From positions 147,775,433-147,839,432 of the forward strand of contig NC_081824.1 in NCBI RefSeq assembly GCF_030867095.1: 64,000 nt of DNA, written 5' to 3'. Below the pieces are notes generated by a model that did no database searches, had not been told where the DNA came from, and worked only from the letters and a program-made list of their open reading frames with translations. Positions 54,288 to 64,000 of the stretch are shown piece after piece; within the stretch, counting starts at the first letter, position 1; each line of letters starts with the position of its first letter. The translations under genes were made by a program, and so were the position numbers. This DNA is from Alligator mississippiensis. Its lineage: Eukaryota; Chordata; Crocodylia; Alligatoridae.

Positions 54288-57200
54288 GGAAGGTGAACTT
54301 GCCAAATGACAGAAGTATGAACAAAGCCCAGCCCATCTGATAGAAAGTTGCTGATGGCATAAACTTTAATAAGTGATTTGTTCAGTAGATAGATGCTTGT
54401 TACTTCCAGTCAAAAGTAAAGCTTTGCATAGATCTTAACACAAAACAGCAAAGATGGATCTAATGTACCACAGCTGAAAGAAGGAGGGAAATCTGTGTTG
54501 GCTACCTCTTATTCTGAATGTACACATACAGTGGCATGTTCTGTGCGTTACCAATCAGCTCTGCCCTGATCAGGTGAGCAGATATGAGACTGCGTAAGAA
54601 TCTTGCTCTCTGAAACTACAACTTTTTAAAGTCAATAATACATGGTTTGCTCACTCTGGAGTGTCAGACAGCTCAAGAGGTTGATATAGTAAAACAGTGT
54701 TTCTCAGCTCGTGGGTCATGACCAAAAAGTAGGTCGCAAGAATATATGAAAGGGCCTTGAACAAACTTTAAAAATGGATTCTCCATTAAAGGAGAAAAAT
54801 GTGGGAAACCACAAGTTTCCCCTTGCAGGCTGGCAGAGTTCCAGTCTGCAAGGAGCTCGTTGGGGCTGGGAGGATCAGGAAGAGGGGAATCAGGCTGGGA
54901 TGCAACATGCATGTGCGTGCGCGCACATGCACATGGCAGCCAGGCAGCATGGAGAGCAGCCCCTCACAAGTAAGCCTACGGGTTGGGGGAGGCTTCAGGC
55001 AACATGTTGGGGGAACATGGGGGGTCACGTGCCCCTCCCCAGATTTGTACATCCACAACGGGCATGGGGCTACAACCTGTCCAGACCAGCATGGGCAGGA
55101 GCCACCAATGCTGGCAGCTGGGCCATGGCAGCAGGGTAGAGCCACAGCCCCGTGTTTGAGTGGCAAGTGGCAGGAGGAGGTGAGGGCAACATGGAACCCC
55201 ACTCCTGTTACTCCTTGCGCTGCCAGTGGCACAACTGGCACAGGGGTCCCAGCAGTGGCAACAACGAGTCTTACTGTCTTGCTCTGCCCTCCCATGCTGG
55301 GTCCTGCCTGCTGGACTGTAGAAGTGGCTTCCGCCTGTGCTGGTCCAGCCAGGCTGCAGCCCCATGTCTACTGTGGGTGCATAAATATGGGGGACACATG
55401 GCCCCTTATGCCCCTCCCCCACACACCACCCTAAACACCCGCCCTGTGCCCCCCACACTGGGGGCATTGGGTTAAAAGTGAGGGGCACCAGCAGGGTTGG
55501 GGGAGGTGGGGAGCTGAAGGGTACTGGCCAGGCCAGGGGGCTGTTTTCTATGTAAGCTATTTACTGGGTTGGGACTGGCCATTGATGTTTACAAATAAGT
55601 CCTGTTACAGAAAAGGTTGTAAAACACAAAGTCTTTCAAACCACTGGCTCAACTCCAGACTATGTTTGCAGTTGTCTGGCCATGTTAGTCTGATTTCTAA
55701 TAAGCATTAAAATCCTTCAGACTGCCATCACATAAAGCTTTAACTGGCTTGCTTGTTGGCCTAAGTCAGCTGAGAGGGAGCAATTGATTGAACCTAATGA
55801 CTGAAAAGTCCCAGAAAAGTCCCCTTTTGTTAATTAGAGTTTCAAAACTGGGATAATTCTCTGTGCCTTTTTTAAATAGTGTATGTTGCCATTGTATCTG
55901 AGGTCTACACCTACTATCAGCTTTGCCCTGGTCCCTATTGTTGTTAGTGGGATATTGTGCAGTGCAGGGGGTCTGGCCACCTGGAGGCCATGGCAGGTTG
56001 GGACTTCACAGTTAGTTAAAGCCATGAACCACTATTCATGATGTATCTTGTGGTATACTCTACGTTTTACTTCTCTTTTTTTAAGAACCTCTTTAGATTG
56101 ACTTTTTATTCCCATCTTCTAATACAGTCTTCTAACTGTTTCTAGTTTTCTGTTGCAGACCCTCTGGCAAATGACATGTTCTAGAGTGATCTGAAAGCGA
56201 TCAGTGTTTAGATGGGTGAAGTGTGAATTTCCATACCTGAACTTTTCCAGTTAAGGGATATTTGAGTTTGGCATATTGTTTAGCTCAATGCAGAGGGCAA
56301 CTAGGACATGGAATCTGGGTTTGAAGTTTCATAAAAAATGTCCAGAGTTTGAGACCAAAGGGGTTTGAATCAAGGATTCTGGCTCAGCTCTAGTTAAATA
56401 GTTGTATACAGCCCCTACTTCCTCCAGAAAAAATGTGATCAGGAGGAGAACGCTTTCAAATATATATAGAAGAAGCTGAGCAGACACCACAGTGAAAGAG
56501 TCTGAAGTTTTCAAATCCAGAATGCTCATGGCTACTTTAGAAGGTGGTCGAGGATGGGTCCAAAGCGGTGTTGCTACACTTGGACACAGCAGATTGCCAA
56601 ATTCAAGAATACCAGCACACAAAACAAACTGAAGTGATTCTGCAAGATCTGTTACCAATCTGGAATATGCCAGCTTTCATCGTTTATGTAACCCGATCCC
56701 AAATGAGGGCATTGTGCACATGTACAAATAGCACTGTACAAGCAACCCCTGCTTAACACTCTTAATTGGTTCCTGGAAAACCGAGTGTTAAGTGGAACCA
56801 CGTTAAGCGAAACTCATTTCCCCATAGGCGTTAATGTAAATAGAAATAATTGGTTACTGCCGCTTCTTGCCGTAGCTTCTCACCATCGCTGCCGCCTCTC
56901 CTCACCCCTCCGCCTGCCTGCTGGCCGCTTGGGCCCCATGTGCCAGCCCATGACCCGCACTCCTGCCAGCTCCAGTACCACAGGGCCCTGCACTCACTGC
57001 TTCTCCCTGCCACCACTTCTCTCCACCCTGCTGCCCGCCAGCTGCTCCAGCCCCATGTGCCAGCCCACGGCCCATGCTCCTGCCAGCTCCGGCACTCTGG
57101 CAGGGGCCCCGCACTCATGTCTGCCCCACCACTTGCTGCTTCTTGCAGCTGCCGCTTCTCCCCACCCCTCCCTGCTCCTGCTGCCCCGCCCTGGGCCCCT

Positions 57201-58617
57201 GCTGGCCCTGGCCCTGCAGCACCAGTGCAGCCCCAAGCTCGTGCCCACTTGCTGCCACTCACCATTTCTTGCCACCACTGCTGCTTCACTGAGCGCTATA
57301 GTGAAACCAGCTCAGCTCTAAGTGAAATTAGGTATTAATTTTAAATGAGCACTATAGCGAAATAGCACTAAGTGAAACCGCGTTAAGCAGGGGTTGTCTG
57401 TATCTTGACGAGAGCAGAAACTTGCATGAAAATAGGTCACAACACGTGCTGGTACAGCGTTACCTGCTTGTCAGTTTGTTGTGCTCTGGATGCTGCCACC
57501 TTGCTGTCTTTCTCTTTTCCCATTCCTCAGAGTTGCGGTGGGAGTGCGAGGGGTGGTTGAGTCTGCAACCTAAGGTCAGCCAAAAGAAACCTCTTGCATG
57601 TGCCATCAGTACATCAGTCTGCTTGGTGAAAACATGTGGGAGGTCATTCCTGGGAATTTCTCCTCAGCTCACTTTCTCCCTTGAGGCCCACAAAAGTCCA
57701 AGCATTGACATCTTTTGGAAGTACTGCAAGAATTTCCTGTTTGGACAGGCATTTAGCAAAAAACCTAGCCCAGGATGTTGTTTAGTGGGTCTCTTCTATT
57801 TTTATATTCTAGCTACCTGGTTATTCTGTTCCTGTTGTAAACTGCCCTGAGCCTTTGTTGGAAAGAGCAGCATATAAATCACACAATCAAACCAACCTTT
57901 GAATACTGAGGCGTGTTAGCAGGATCATACGGGGAAGCTTCTATTATTGCTGCTTTTCTTGTGCCAGTTCTCTGAATTAATGGAGTTCTACAGGTGCCAT
58001 AACTGTCAACCAAATACCCATCATACACACCAACTTTATCTTTGTAATAAGTTACGCAAAGCTGAGCCAGTGTAAGGCCTCCTACCAGTCTGTATTAGTA
58101 GGGCACCCATTGACGATGATGAAGCACTTGTGCCTCGCAGGGTTTTTGTAAGGGTGGAAAATACTGCTTATCCTCATTTTACAGAAGTGGCTCACAGAGA
58201 TGTAAAGTTACTTGCCTAGGGTCACTCAGGGAGTCTGCAGTGAAGCAGACACTTGAATCTGGATCTCTACAGTCCCAGGCCAGTGCAGTAACTACTAGGG
58301 CACCTATACACGTGCTCCGATATGTTCTGATTAGAACATGTCAGCGCGATCTAGTCAGAACGCTCCAGTGTGCAGTGTCTTGTGTATTCAGTGTCTTCAC
58401 ATTTCAAAATGACAGTGGGGGTGCTTTAATTAAAGCTCATTGAATGAGTTGCTCTGCTCTTTGTTTTGCATAGTAGAGAAGATGTGGTTTTCATGCTTTT
58501 TCTTTTGGACAACTAATAATAAACTAATGACATAGTATTTTTTGATGTGGGTTACATTTGGGACCTGCGACTGACATTACTTTCAGGTCTTTTCTAATAT
58601 ATCCTCAACATAAATGA

Positions 58618-58659
<42 letters not shown>

Positions 58660-61600
58660 AATTAATTGGGTATTATCCTTCATAGTCCCATCTGTAAATA
58701 CTGGTACCACTGGCTCTGATATAAGAGGAAAAAAGGTAATTTCAGGTTCTTGTTCTTTTCTTAGTTTTTAGTAGCAATTGCAGTTTAGTAGTTGTAGTAG
58801 AAATATGTCAGATGAGGTGCATTTCACATATGGTTTGTTTCTTCTTCCCCTCTTGACAAACTGCAAATACCTTTGAACTTTTAATGTTAATCTGAATTGC
58901 ATGTCATACACTTCACCTAATAGCTGCAATGCAAATTGGCTGATAGCTGCAATTCAAATGTATATAAATATTTAAAGAGAGATTAATTGTGTGATACCTG
59001 TTGCACTTAAAGGCAAGTTTTTAAACCTTTAAGTGCTTTAAGAATTGACACAACACTCAGTGGATTAATAGCAGAAAGGCTTGGTTTAATAACTAACAAG
59101 CTATAAAACTAAAAATGACAGAAAAAGACTCTTTCTCAATCTCAAATAAGCTATTACAGAAACTCCTAGTACATGTAACTGCAGCAGTGTTTTCTCACCA
59201 ATGCAGGCAGGGTAGCTAGTCCAATCTTGCATGCAAGCTTTACTCATGGGATGGGTGCATGATGGCTTCTTGATCTTTCCTGGACTGCGCACCTTGCTTG
59301 CAGTTCTGTCTTCCTTAATACCAGGGGCGAGCAATTATTTCAGGTGGAAGGCAGTTTACTGAGTTTTGGCAAGCCATCAAGGGCCACATGACAGGCAGCT
59401 GGGGCAGATAAATATTAATTTTCTAAATTTTTTAGGGGCTCTGCAGGCCGGATAGAATGGCTTAGTGGGCCGCATCGAGCCCATGGGCCACATTTTACCC
59501 ATGCCTGCTTTATACCGTCTAACTGTATAACTTCAAAGCATTTTTCCTTGATGGCTGGCCAATTAAAGTCCAAACAAAACAGGGTGGAAAACAGTGACCA
59601 TCACATTACAATTGTTAAACTGCCTGGCTCCTGTTTTTGGATTTGACCAGGTGTGAATACCTGTGTTTCTCACAGCCAATGACTAGTTTGGCAATTAAAT
59701 GTGATGGATCTTGAGTGGCCAAACAGGATGCTTAGAGGCATTGGTAACTGGACCTGTCTTTGCGTAGTTGTTTATGAATGGGGCAAATTTGCAATAGCTT
59801 GTACTGGTGATGGTCTATTTACAGAACACCAGACAAACATTGAATGATTAAGACATTTATAACCTTAGACATTGGATGCCTGTTTTGACAAATGTGAAAA
59901 TGTCACATACAGTACAGGACATTTTTTGTGCATTCAATGTACCTTTTACAGGTTTCGCTTGAAATGTATATTTAGTCTTTTTTCTTCTTTAGTTGCCAGT
60001 TCAGCTGATATGTATATGTACTTCCCTTGTTACACTGGCTCAGCCTTTCTCTCTCTTGCATTCTTAGATGTACATATATGTACATGTACTCATCACATAC
60101 ATGTGATGAGTGTGTCAGGTCTCTGCCAACAATTTTCCTTTTAGAGGAACCATCACTCTTATTATTTTATGGCATGGGTCTGGTATTGGGTGCCTCAAGA
60201 TCCACACACTCTATGCCTTAATGGGTTGCAACCATCACAAAGACTTGTTTTTTTTTTCTTGTGGCAGTCTTGTCACCACAACCCAGTCATGCCGTAGCTA
60301 ATGTCTTGCATTTTTGTGCAAGAGACACTGTCCAAGCTTTTACAGCCAGTAATACCAAAGTCCACACCTAATGTTGAATAGTGAAGGATTTTAAACCTGA
60401 TTATTTTTCATGTGTTATAATCTTTAGTAGTTGAAGACTACCAATATATGAACATCCAAGACAAAGAATTGTATGGATTGTGTATAGAAATGGTACTCAA
60501 TACACTGTACAGAATTGTTCCTTATACAGATCTAAACTGTTTACATTGTACAACATGCCGCCATGACTTACTCTTTCAATGAGTCAATCTGATAACGATA
60601 GAAAACATTTCTACTGAAAGGCTGGATATTCATTCTCTCTTTTTATCACTTTATTAAAAAATCTCTGCAATTGGTATACATTTTAAATGGCCACTCATTG
60701 TTAGATTACATACAAGCCTTTTCTTTTATTGTAGACTAAGCCGCCTATTCAAGAGAAAACTGCAGATGGCCAAGAATTTAACTTAGAAAAGGTAAGCTAT
60801 GATGATCTGTCAAACCCTGAATGTTTAATGTGTGCTCTTTTTCTATTTAGAAATGTTCCCAGGTAGTATATCCTAGAATATACAGTTTGGTGCAGGGCAT
60901 TTCGGAGAAGGATTATCCAGGCTGTTTTGAAGGGCACCCTTTGAAGACGGGCTATTGCTGTTATTCCATAACCTCTTTTGCTGATGTGTTGGCAGTTACT
61001 TGTGAAGGGTTACTATATATAAGTTCTTTTAAGGCTCTTTGGGTTCCCATGATGTATTATAATTTGGTTCTTTAACTGACATGGTTTTTATGCCCATAGA
61101 TCTTGCAGATTTTTTTTTAACTTCGTTTTTTTACAAATTTTGACACCAGTACTTGGGGTTGGGTGTCCTAAGTACAAGAGGAAATAATTTTTAGTGATAT
61201 CTTTTTTTGGAAGGCAAGGTAGATTTGCACCTTATAGATTAACAAAAGTGCATATAAAACAAGCATTCATAAATTGAAGTTCACTTCCTCTGTTTGATCA
61301 ACTGTATATTTGAGAGAGCTGTTGGACAAGGTTTCAGGCATCGAGTGCTCTTCCTCATATCTAACTTAAGTACTAACTTTATTTCTGGTTTGTACACATT
61401 TTATATAGGAAATAATATCTGATAGCTTTATCATGGATGTGATATGGTTGCATAGATAAGGGAATAGGACTGTGAGCCTAAGGAGTAGGATGGAGTCCTA
61501 CCCTGCTGAAGTCACTGGGAGTTTTACCACTAAGTTTGATTTCATTTCCAGTTCCACCATAAACCTCTTGTGTTGTCTTGGGAAATCCAATTAATTTCTC

Positions 61601-63114
61601 TGTTCAGTGGTTCTCTTTTGTGAAACCCAGAAGTACAGTCTTCTTTTTTGAACCACTTCCTTCCCTTTGCCTGTGAGCAGAGATTGATTAATAAGTTAAT
61701 TTTACACATACGGATAGATGTTTCACAGTAGCACCCAACTGAATTAGTCTTATTTTGTAGCATATTGATTTGTCAAGCATTTGTTGAAGTTTCTGTTGAA
61801 ACGGTATTTCTTTTGTTTGAACCAACCATTGTATTAAAATGGGCCATGTGCTTTAGAAATGTTTGCAATGTTATGTCAGGTATCCAGGCTGTAGCCGTAT
61901 TGGTTTAGAGGAAAAAGCAATCAGGACTTGTGATAGAGATGATATCTTTTATTAAACCAACTAGATTTTTGCAAAAAAAATGAAATGTTGTGCAACATTT
62001 CAGGCCCGGCTAGAAGTGCACAAATTTGGAATAACTGGTTATGAGAAGAAAGAACAGCGGCTGTTGGAACAAGAACGCGCTATCATGCTAGGAGCTAAGG
62101 TACTGTTGTTTGTTTATGTTTGGTCAAGACCCGTGTTGTGATGTTTTTCTTAAAAAGCCAGTTCTTTTCCCGTTTGGGTCTTGTCTTCTTTCCAAGATAC
62201 TGTGGATGACTGATACTATAGTTTTAAATTGTCTGAATACAAATCACGTACCATCTCAGCTTAGTCATATTTCATTTCTGATGTCAAAAAACTGTCTAGT
62301 GCAGTGGTCAGTAACCTTTTTAAGGCTGTGGGCTGGATTCACCCAGTTTGGGACAGAGGTGGGAGAGCAGGTGCTAAGGACTCAGCCACTACTACTGTTT
62401 TTCCCCATGTCGACAAGGGGAAGGCACCCACTACTGCTGTGGCAGTGTATCCTGCAGCTAAAGCCCCCTGCCATTGAATGCCACCAAAGCCCCATGTCCA
62501 CAGAATGGCTCTGCAGGCCATAGACTGCTGACCCCTGATCTAGTGTCTTTTTTTGTTTAGCTCTTAACTAATCACTGGGACAGGAGTGTTGAAATCTTAT
62601 ATTCCTGCCCTCTCAATTAAGGGCTGAGAAAAGCTTTCTCTCTGCATTTCTGATTCTTTCAAGATGCCACCATTATCAAAAGGAAGCAAATGCTGAGCAG
62701 CTCACCATTCTTCTTTTAGAGTTTGTTTTTTATTTTGTTTGCTTTTTTTTAACGTGGGGATATGTGTGCGGAAACCTTTTTAGACCTTCTTTATACGTCA
62801 TAAACAATCCATCCATTCACATCCCCCCAAAGGGGACCTAACCCTCTTTCTTCATGCCCTGGCCACTACTCCTCCAAAAAGGATCATAGCCTATGTGTTT
62901 GTTTTCTCCACCCCACCCCCCAACTGCCCTTCCACCGTTGCAGGCTTCCCCCACCAAATCTGTTCAGTTCTAGGAAGTGTTTATAGCTTTTGTGCAATAA
63001 TACCTTTACTTGCCTCTTTCACTGCAGCCTCCCAAAAAAGAGTACATCAACTACAAGATTTATCAAGGGATTATCAAAGAGAAGAAAACATTAAGGAAAG
63101 AAGATAATAGGAAG
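51035..63114 (+). CDS. C1orf131: C1orf131 homologue (DUF4602 family), 3' end missing
   Basis: Five coding exons join 51035-51095, 52291-52643, 60735-60791, 62004-62099 and 63028-63114, giving 654 nt (218 codons) with consistent phase. The protein starts [10 protein letters not shown] with ALYDL, continues with a lysine-rich low-complexity middle (exon 2), then the conserved C-terminal part: [40 protein letters not shown]. That C-terminal block identifies the family. From knowledge of the family, C1orf131 is a nucleolar protein that participates in the small-subunit processome. Human C1orf131 is about 290 residues, so roughly 75 residues and the 3' UTR lie beyond the window. The gene is divergent from GNPAT with a shared CpG promoter. 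Intron 1 carries a higher-order minisatellite rich in AATAAA hexamers. Exon 1 is assigned by ATG, phase and donor, and is less certain than the others. Confidence 0.93.
51340..52015. repeat. 62-bp minisatellite with three-unit higher-order period
   Basis: Eleven tandem units of about 62 bp start at 51340, 51395, 51457, 51519, 51580, 51641, 51703, 51765, 51827, 51889 and 51954. Each begins near GTGCAATAAATG-TAGAC and has a GGGCACAGTAACGATCAC-like centre. Units 1, 4, 7 and 10 share a variant centre (e.g. CAAATGGATGGCGGAGTC) and are spaced about 179-186 bp, giving a three-unit higher-order repeat. Eight units contain AATAAA on the plus strand. It fills most of C1orf131 intron 1. Confidence 0.9.
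52291..52643 (+). CDS. C1orf131: C1orf131 coding exon 2
   Basis: 353 nt, acceptor TTGAAATACAG, donor AAG/GTAATG. It encodes basic stretches ([14 protein letters not shown]), an [13 protein letters not shown] block and VEVVTFCSW. It is a likely nuclear/nucleolar low-complexity segment. Confidence 0.9.
52740..53330 (+). mobile_element. possible LINE ORF C-terminus (Tx1-like)
   Basis: An open frame reads [19 protein letters not shown] then [21 protein letters not shown] associate this pattern with the C-terminus of Tx1-type LINE ORF2 proteins of reptiles and fish, from memory. It is unrelated to the flanking C1orf131 exons and lies in intron 2. Confidence 0.45.
53366..53690. mobile_element. hAT-like element fragment
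   Basis: Left end CAGTGGTTCCCAAC, followed by TCAAGGC-type repeats. The right part shares AACCC-AC-GGAC-AGAATGT-TTTGAC with 2400-2480. Right boundary approximate. Confidence 0.5.
53691..54694. other. C1orf131 intron 2, 5' part
   Basis: AT-rich intron with an (AT)n microsatellite at 54246-54285; no gene seen. Confidence 0.5.
54246..54285. repeat. (AT)n microsatellite
   Basis: About 19-20 perfect AT units. Confidence 0.95.
54695..55627. mobile_element. hAT-like element with GC-rich interior
   Basis: Left end CAGTGTTTCTCAGCTCGTGG with GGTCATGACC palindrome, diverged right end AAAAGGTTGTAAAACAC. The interior is GC-rich with overlapping spurious frames on both strands. Target duplication not recognisable. 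Confidence 0.55.
55628..56738. other. C1orf131 intron 2, middle
   Basis: Contains 55900-56010, an inverse match of 50000-50095 (shared repeat). Otherwise no gene seen. Confidence 0.45.
56739..57400. mobile_element. TA-flanked element (same ends as 8652-10408)
   Basis: Flanked by TA (56737-56738, 57401-57402). Left end CAAGCAACCCCTGCTTAAC and right end GTTAAGCAGGGGTTGTCTG are inverted. Subterminal GTTAAGCGAAAC and GCACTATAGCGAAATAGC match the 8652 copy. The GC-rich interior encodes nothing. Confidence 0.78.
57403..59321. other. C1orf131 intron 2, 3' middle
   Basis: No gene seen. A (TATC)n microsatellite lies at about 58618-58659. Confidence 0.5.
58618..58659. repeat. (TATC)n microsatellite
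   Basis: About ten perfect tetranucleotide units. Confidence 0.95.
59322..59507. mobile_element. short hAT-like element with 8-bp target duplication
   Basis: Left end CAGGGGCGAGCAATTATTTC, right end CACATTTTACCCATGCCTG inverted. Flanks CTTAATAC (59314-59321) and CTTTATAC (59508-59515) match 7/8. Confidence 0.78.
59508..60734. other. C1orf131 intron 2, 3' end
   Basis: AT-rich; a short palindromic ACATGTA-rich stretch at about 60066-60112 is the only feature noted. Confidence 0.45.
60735..60791 (+). CDS. C1orf131: C1orf131 coding exon 3
   Basis: 19 codons encoding [19 protein letters not shown], between a strong acceptor (CTTTTATTGTAG) and a GTAAGC donor, phase 0 at both ends. It is too short for an ORF scan. 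Confidence 0.85.
60792..62003. repeat. C1orf131 intron 3 with snap-back repeat fragments
   Basis: About 61205-61345 (AAGGCAAGGTAGATTTGCACCTTATAGATTAACA) resembles the 13390 snap-back. About 61875-61975 (GTAGCCGTATTGGTTTAGAGG, ATATCTTTTATTAAACCAAC) resembles the left part of 25021. The latter ends within about 35 bp of the exon 4 acceptor. Confidence 0.6.
62004..62099 (+). CDS. C1orf131: C1orf131 coding exon 4
   Basis: 32 codons encoding [20 protein letters not shown] and ERAIMLGAK, the most conserved part of the family. The acceptor tract (TGCAACATTTCAG) is short and purine-interrupted, and a repeat element lies immediately upstream. Confidence 0.95.
62302..62537. mobile_element. short hAT-like element with 8-bp target duplication
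   Basis: Left end CAGTGGTCAGTAACC, right end ACTGCTGACCCCTG inverted. Flanks GTCTAGTG (62294-62301) and ATCTAGTG (62538-62545) match 7/8. Lies in C1orf131 intron 4. Confidence 0.8.
63028..63114 (+). CDS. C1orf131: C1orf131 coding exon 5
   Basis: 29 codons encoding [14 protein letters not shown] followed by a basic stretch. The acceptor is CCTCTTTCACTGCAG and the donor is AAG/GTTTGT, phase 0. Further coding exons must follow beyond 64000. Confidence 0.95.
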
Positions 63115-63311
63115 GTTTGTATGAAATACTTCCTGTTTAAAAAGAACATGTAAGAACTAGTCCAGTGGCCTTCTAGAAATTAGCTAGTGTTTAGGAGTTG
63201 AACCTAGAGCTTACTAGACCACTTACTCTCATGAATGTTTGTTCTGGACTTCAGCAGAGCTATTTTCATCATTGTGGATTGTTCACAGGAATGAGAGAGG
63301 TGCATGGTTAA

Positions 63312-63348
<37 letters not shown>

Positions 63349-64000
63349 TCAATTTCTCCCCTCCTAAAATTTGACAAACTATTGAAGCCAGATCATCAGC
63401 ATTAAGCCCTGGACAGGTGTGTTGTTTGAAGCACTCCAAACAGTGAGGATATAGGCATGCATGTCCAAAGAAGTGCTTCAGAAATGAACATCAGAATATG
63501 AGGAGCATCTTTGAAGCTTTTCCTTTGGAAGTCTGTGCTCTGGCAGCACATAGAACACCTGCAGCCCTTCTTCCCAGCAGGGCAGACAGACAATGAGAGC
63601 TCTCCTATGAGCTCAGCTGTCCTCAGGATGTTTCAAAGGCTGAGAGGTCTATAGGAATTCCTGCTTTCCAGCCTCCTTTTTGGAGAACATGTATGCCGTC
63701 GCAGCCATTTTGAAGCGAAGGGGGTGGGGTGGAGAACAGGTTTTTGTACCAGATTTGAAGCACTCTGGCTTCAGAGCACTTCAAATGCCTTTCTGTCCAT
63801 GAACTTATATTTACATCTGAGAAAAAACATTTACTTTGGTGATTTTTTTTCTGGCCATTGTCTACATATTTCAGACCAACTGGTATAAATCTGCATGAAT
63901 TCATTGAGAATCTGGCTCAGTATTTAAATAATCATAATGTACTCAGTTTTTTACACCCAAAGTATGCAGGAGCCTTTTTGTTCAAGACTGTTGATTAGCC
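63115..64000. other. C1orf131 intron 5 (partial)
   Basis: No further exon recognised before the window ends. An (AT)n microsatellite is at about 63314-63343. Confidence 0.5.

Overview
This window is vertebrate nuclear DNA, most likely from a crocodilian and less likely from a turtle. It has compact conserved exons in long AT-rich introns, CpG-rich promoters, CR1 LINEs whose 3' ends carry an 8-bp ATTCATAG-type tail, many hAT and TA-target DNA-transposon derivatives, and a Penelope-like relic. The species call is inference; the genes are read directly from the sequence. No prokaryotic system, CRISPR array, rRNA or tRNA gene was seen. Layout: positions 1-393 (minus strand) hold the first exon and the start of the second exon of PDCD2, with a CpG/ETS-rich promoter at about 394-700. 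Positions about 1544-50792 (minus strand) hold what appears to be the whole GNPAT gene: 16 coding exons, 671 codons, a consistent phase at every junction, all acyltransferase motifs and a C-terminal ARL peroxisomal signal. A CpG island at about 50580-51260 is a bidirectional promoter; 242 bp separate the GNPAT and C1orf131 start codons. From 51035 to the right edge (plus strand) lie five coding exons of C1orf131 (218 codons); its last coding exon(s) are outside the window. Everything else is intron or short spacer, largely built of mobile elements: two nearly identical 5'-truncated CR1 copies in opposite orientation (29113-31293 and 46434-48634), older CR1 and other LINE relics, hAT-like elements with 8-bp target duplications, three TA-flanked elements sharing one terminal repeat (8652-10408, 50241-50411, 56739-57400), a solo LTR with a 5-bp target duplication nested in the first of these, a Penelope-like relic (27631-28490) and several snap-back repeats that may be related to it. 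C1orf131 intron 1 carries an unusual 62-bp minisatellite with a three-unit higher-order period. How the genes relate: GNPAT makes the first committed ether-lipid intermediate in peroxisomes. PDCD2 and C1orf131 are both linked to 40S ribosomal subunit production. The GNPAT-C1orf131 head-to-head pairing is the same as in human, whereas PDCD2 beside GNPAT is not the human arrangement (human PDCD2 is on 6q, GNPAT on 1q). The observations most worth follow-up are the inverted CR1 pair flanking in-frame GNPAT exons 2-3, the polyA-signal-rich higher-order minisatellite in C1orf131 intron 1, the GC-AG intron and tandem acceptor in GNPAT, and the shared truncation point of the two CR1 copies.
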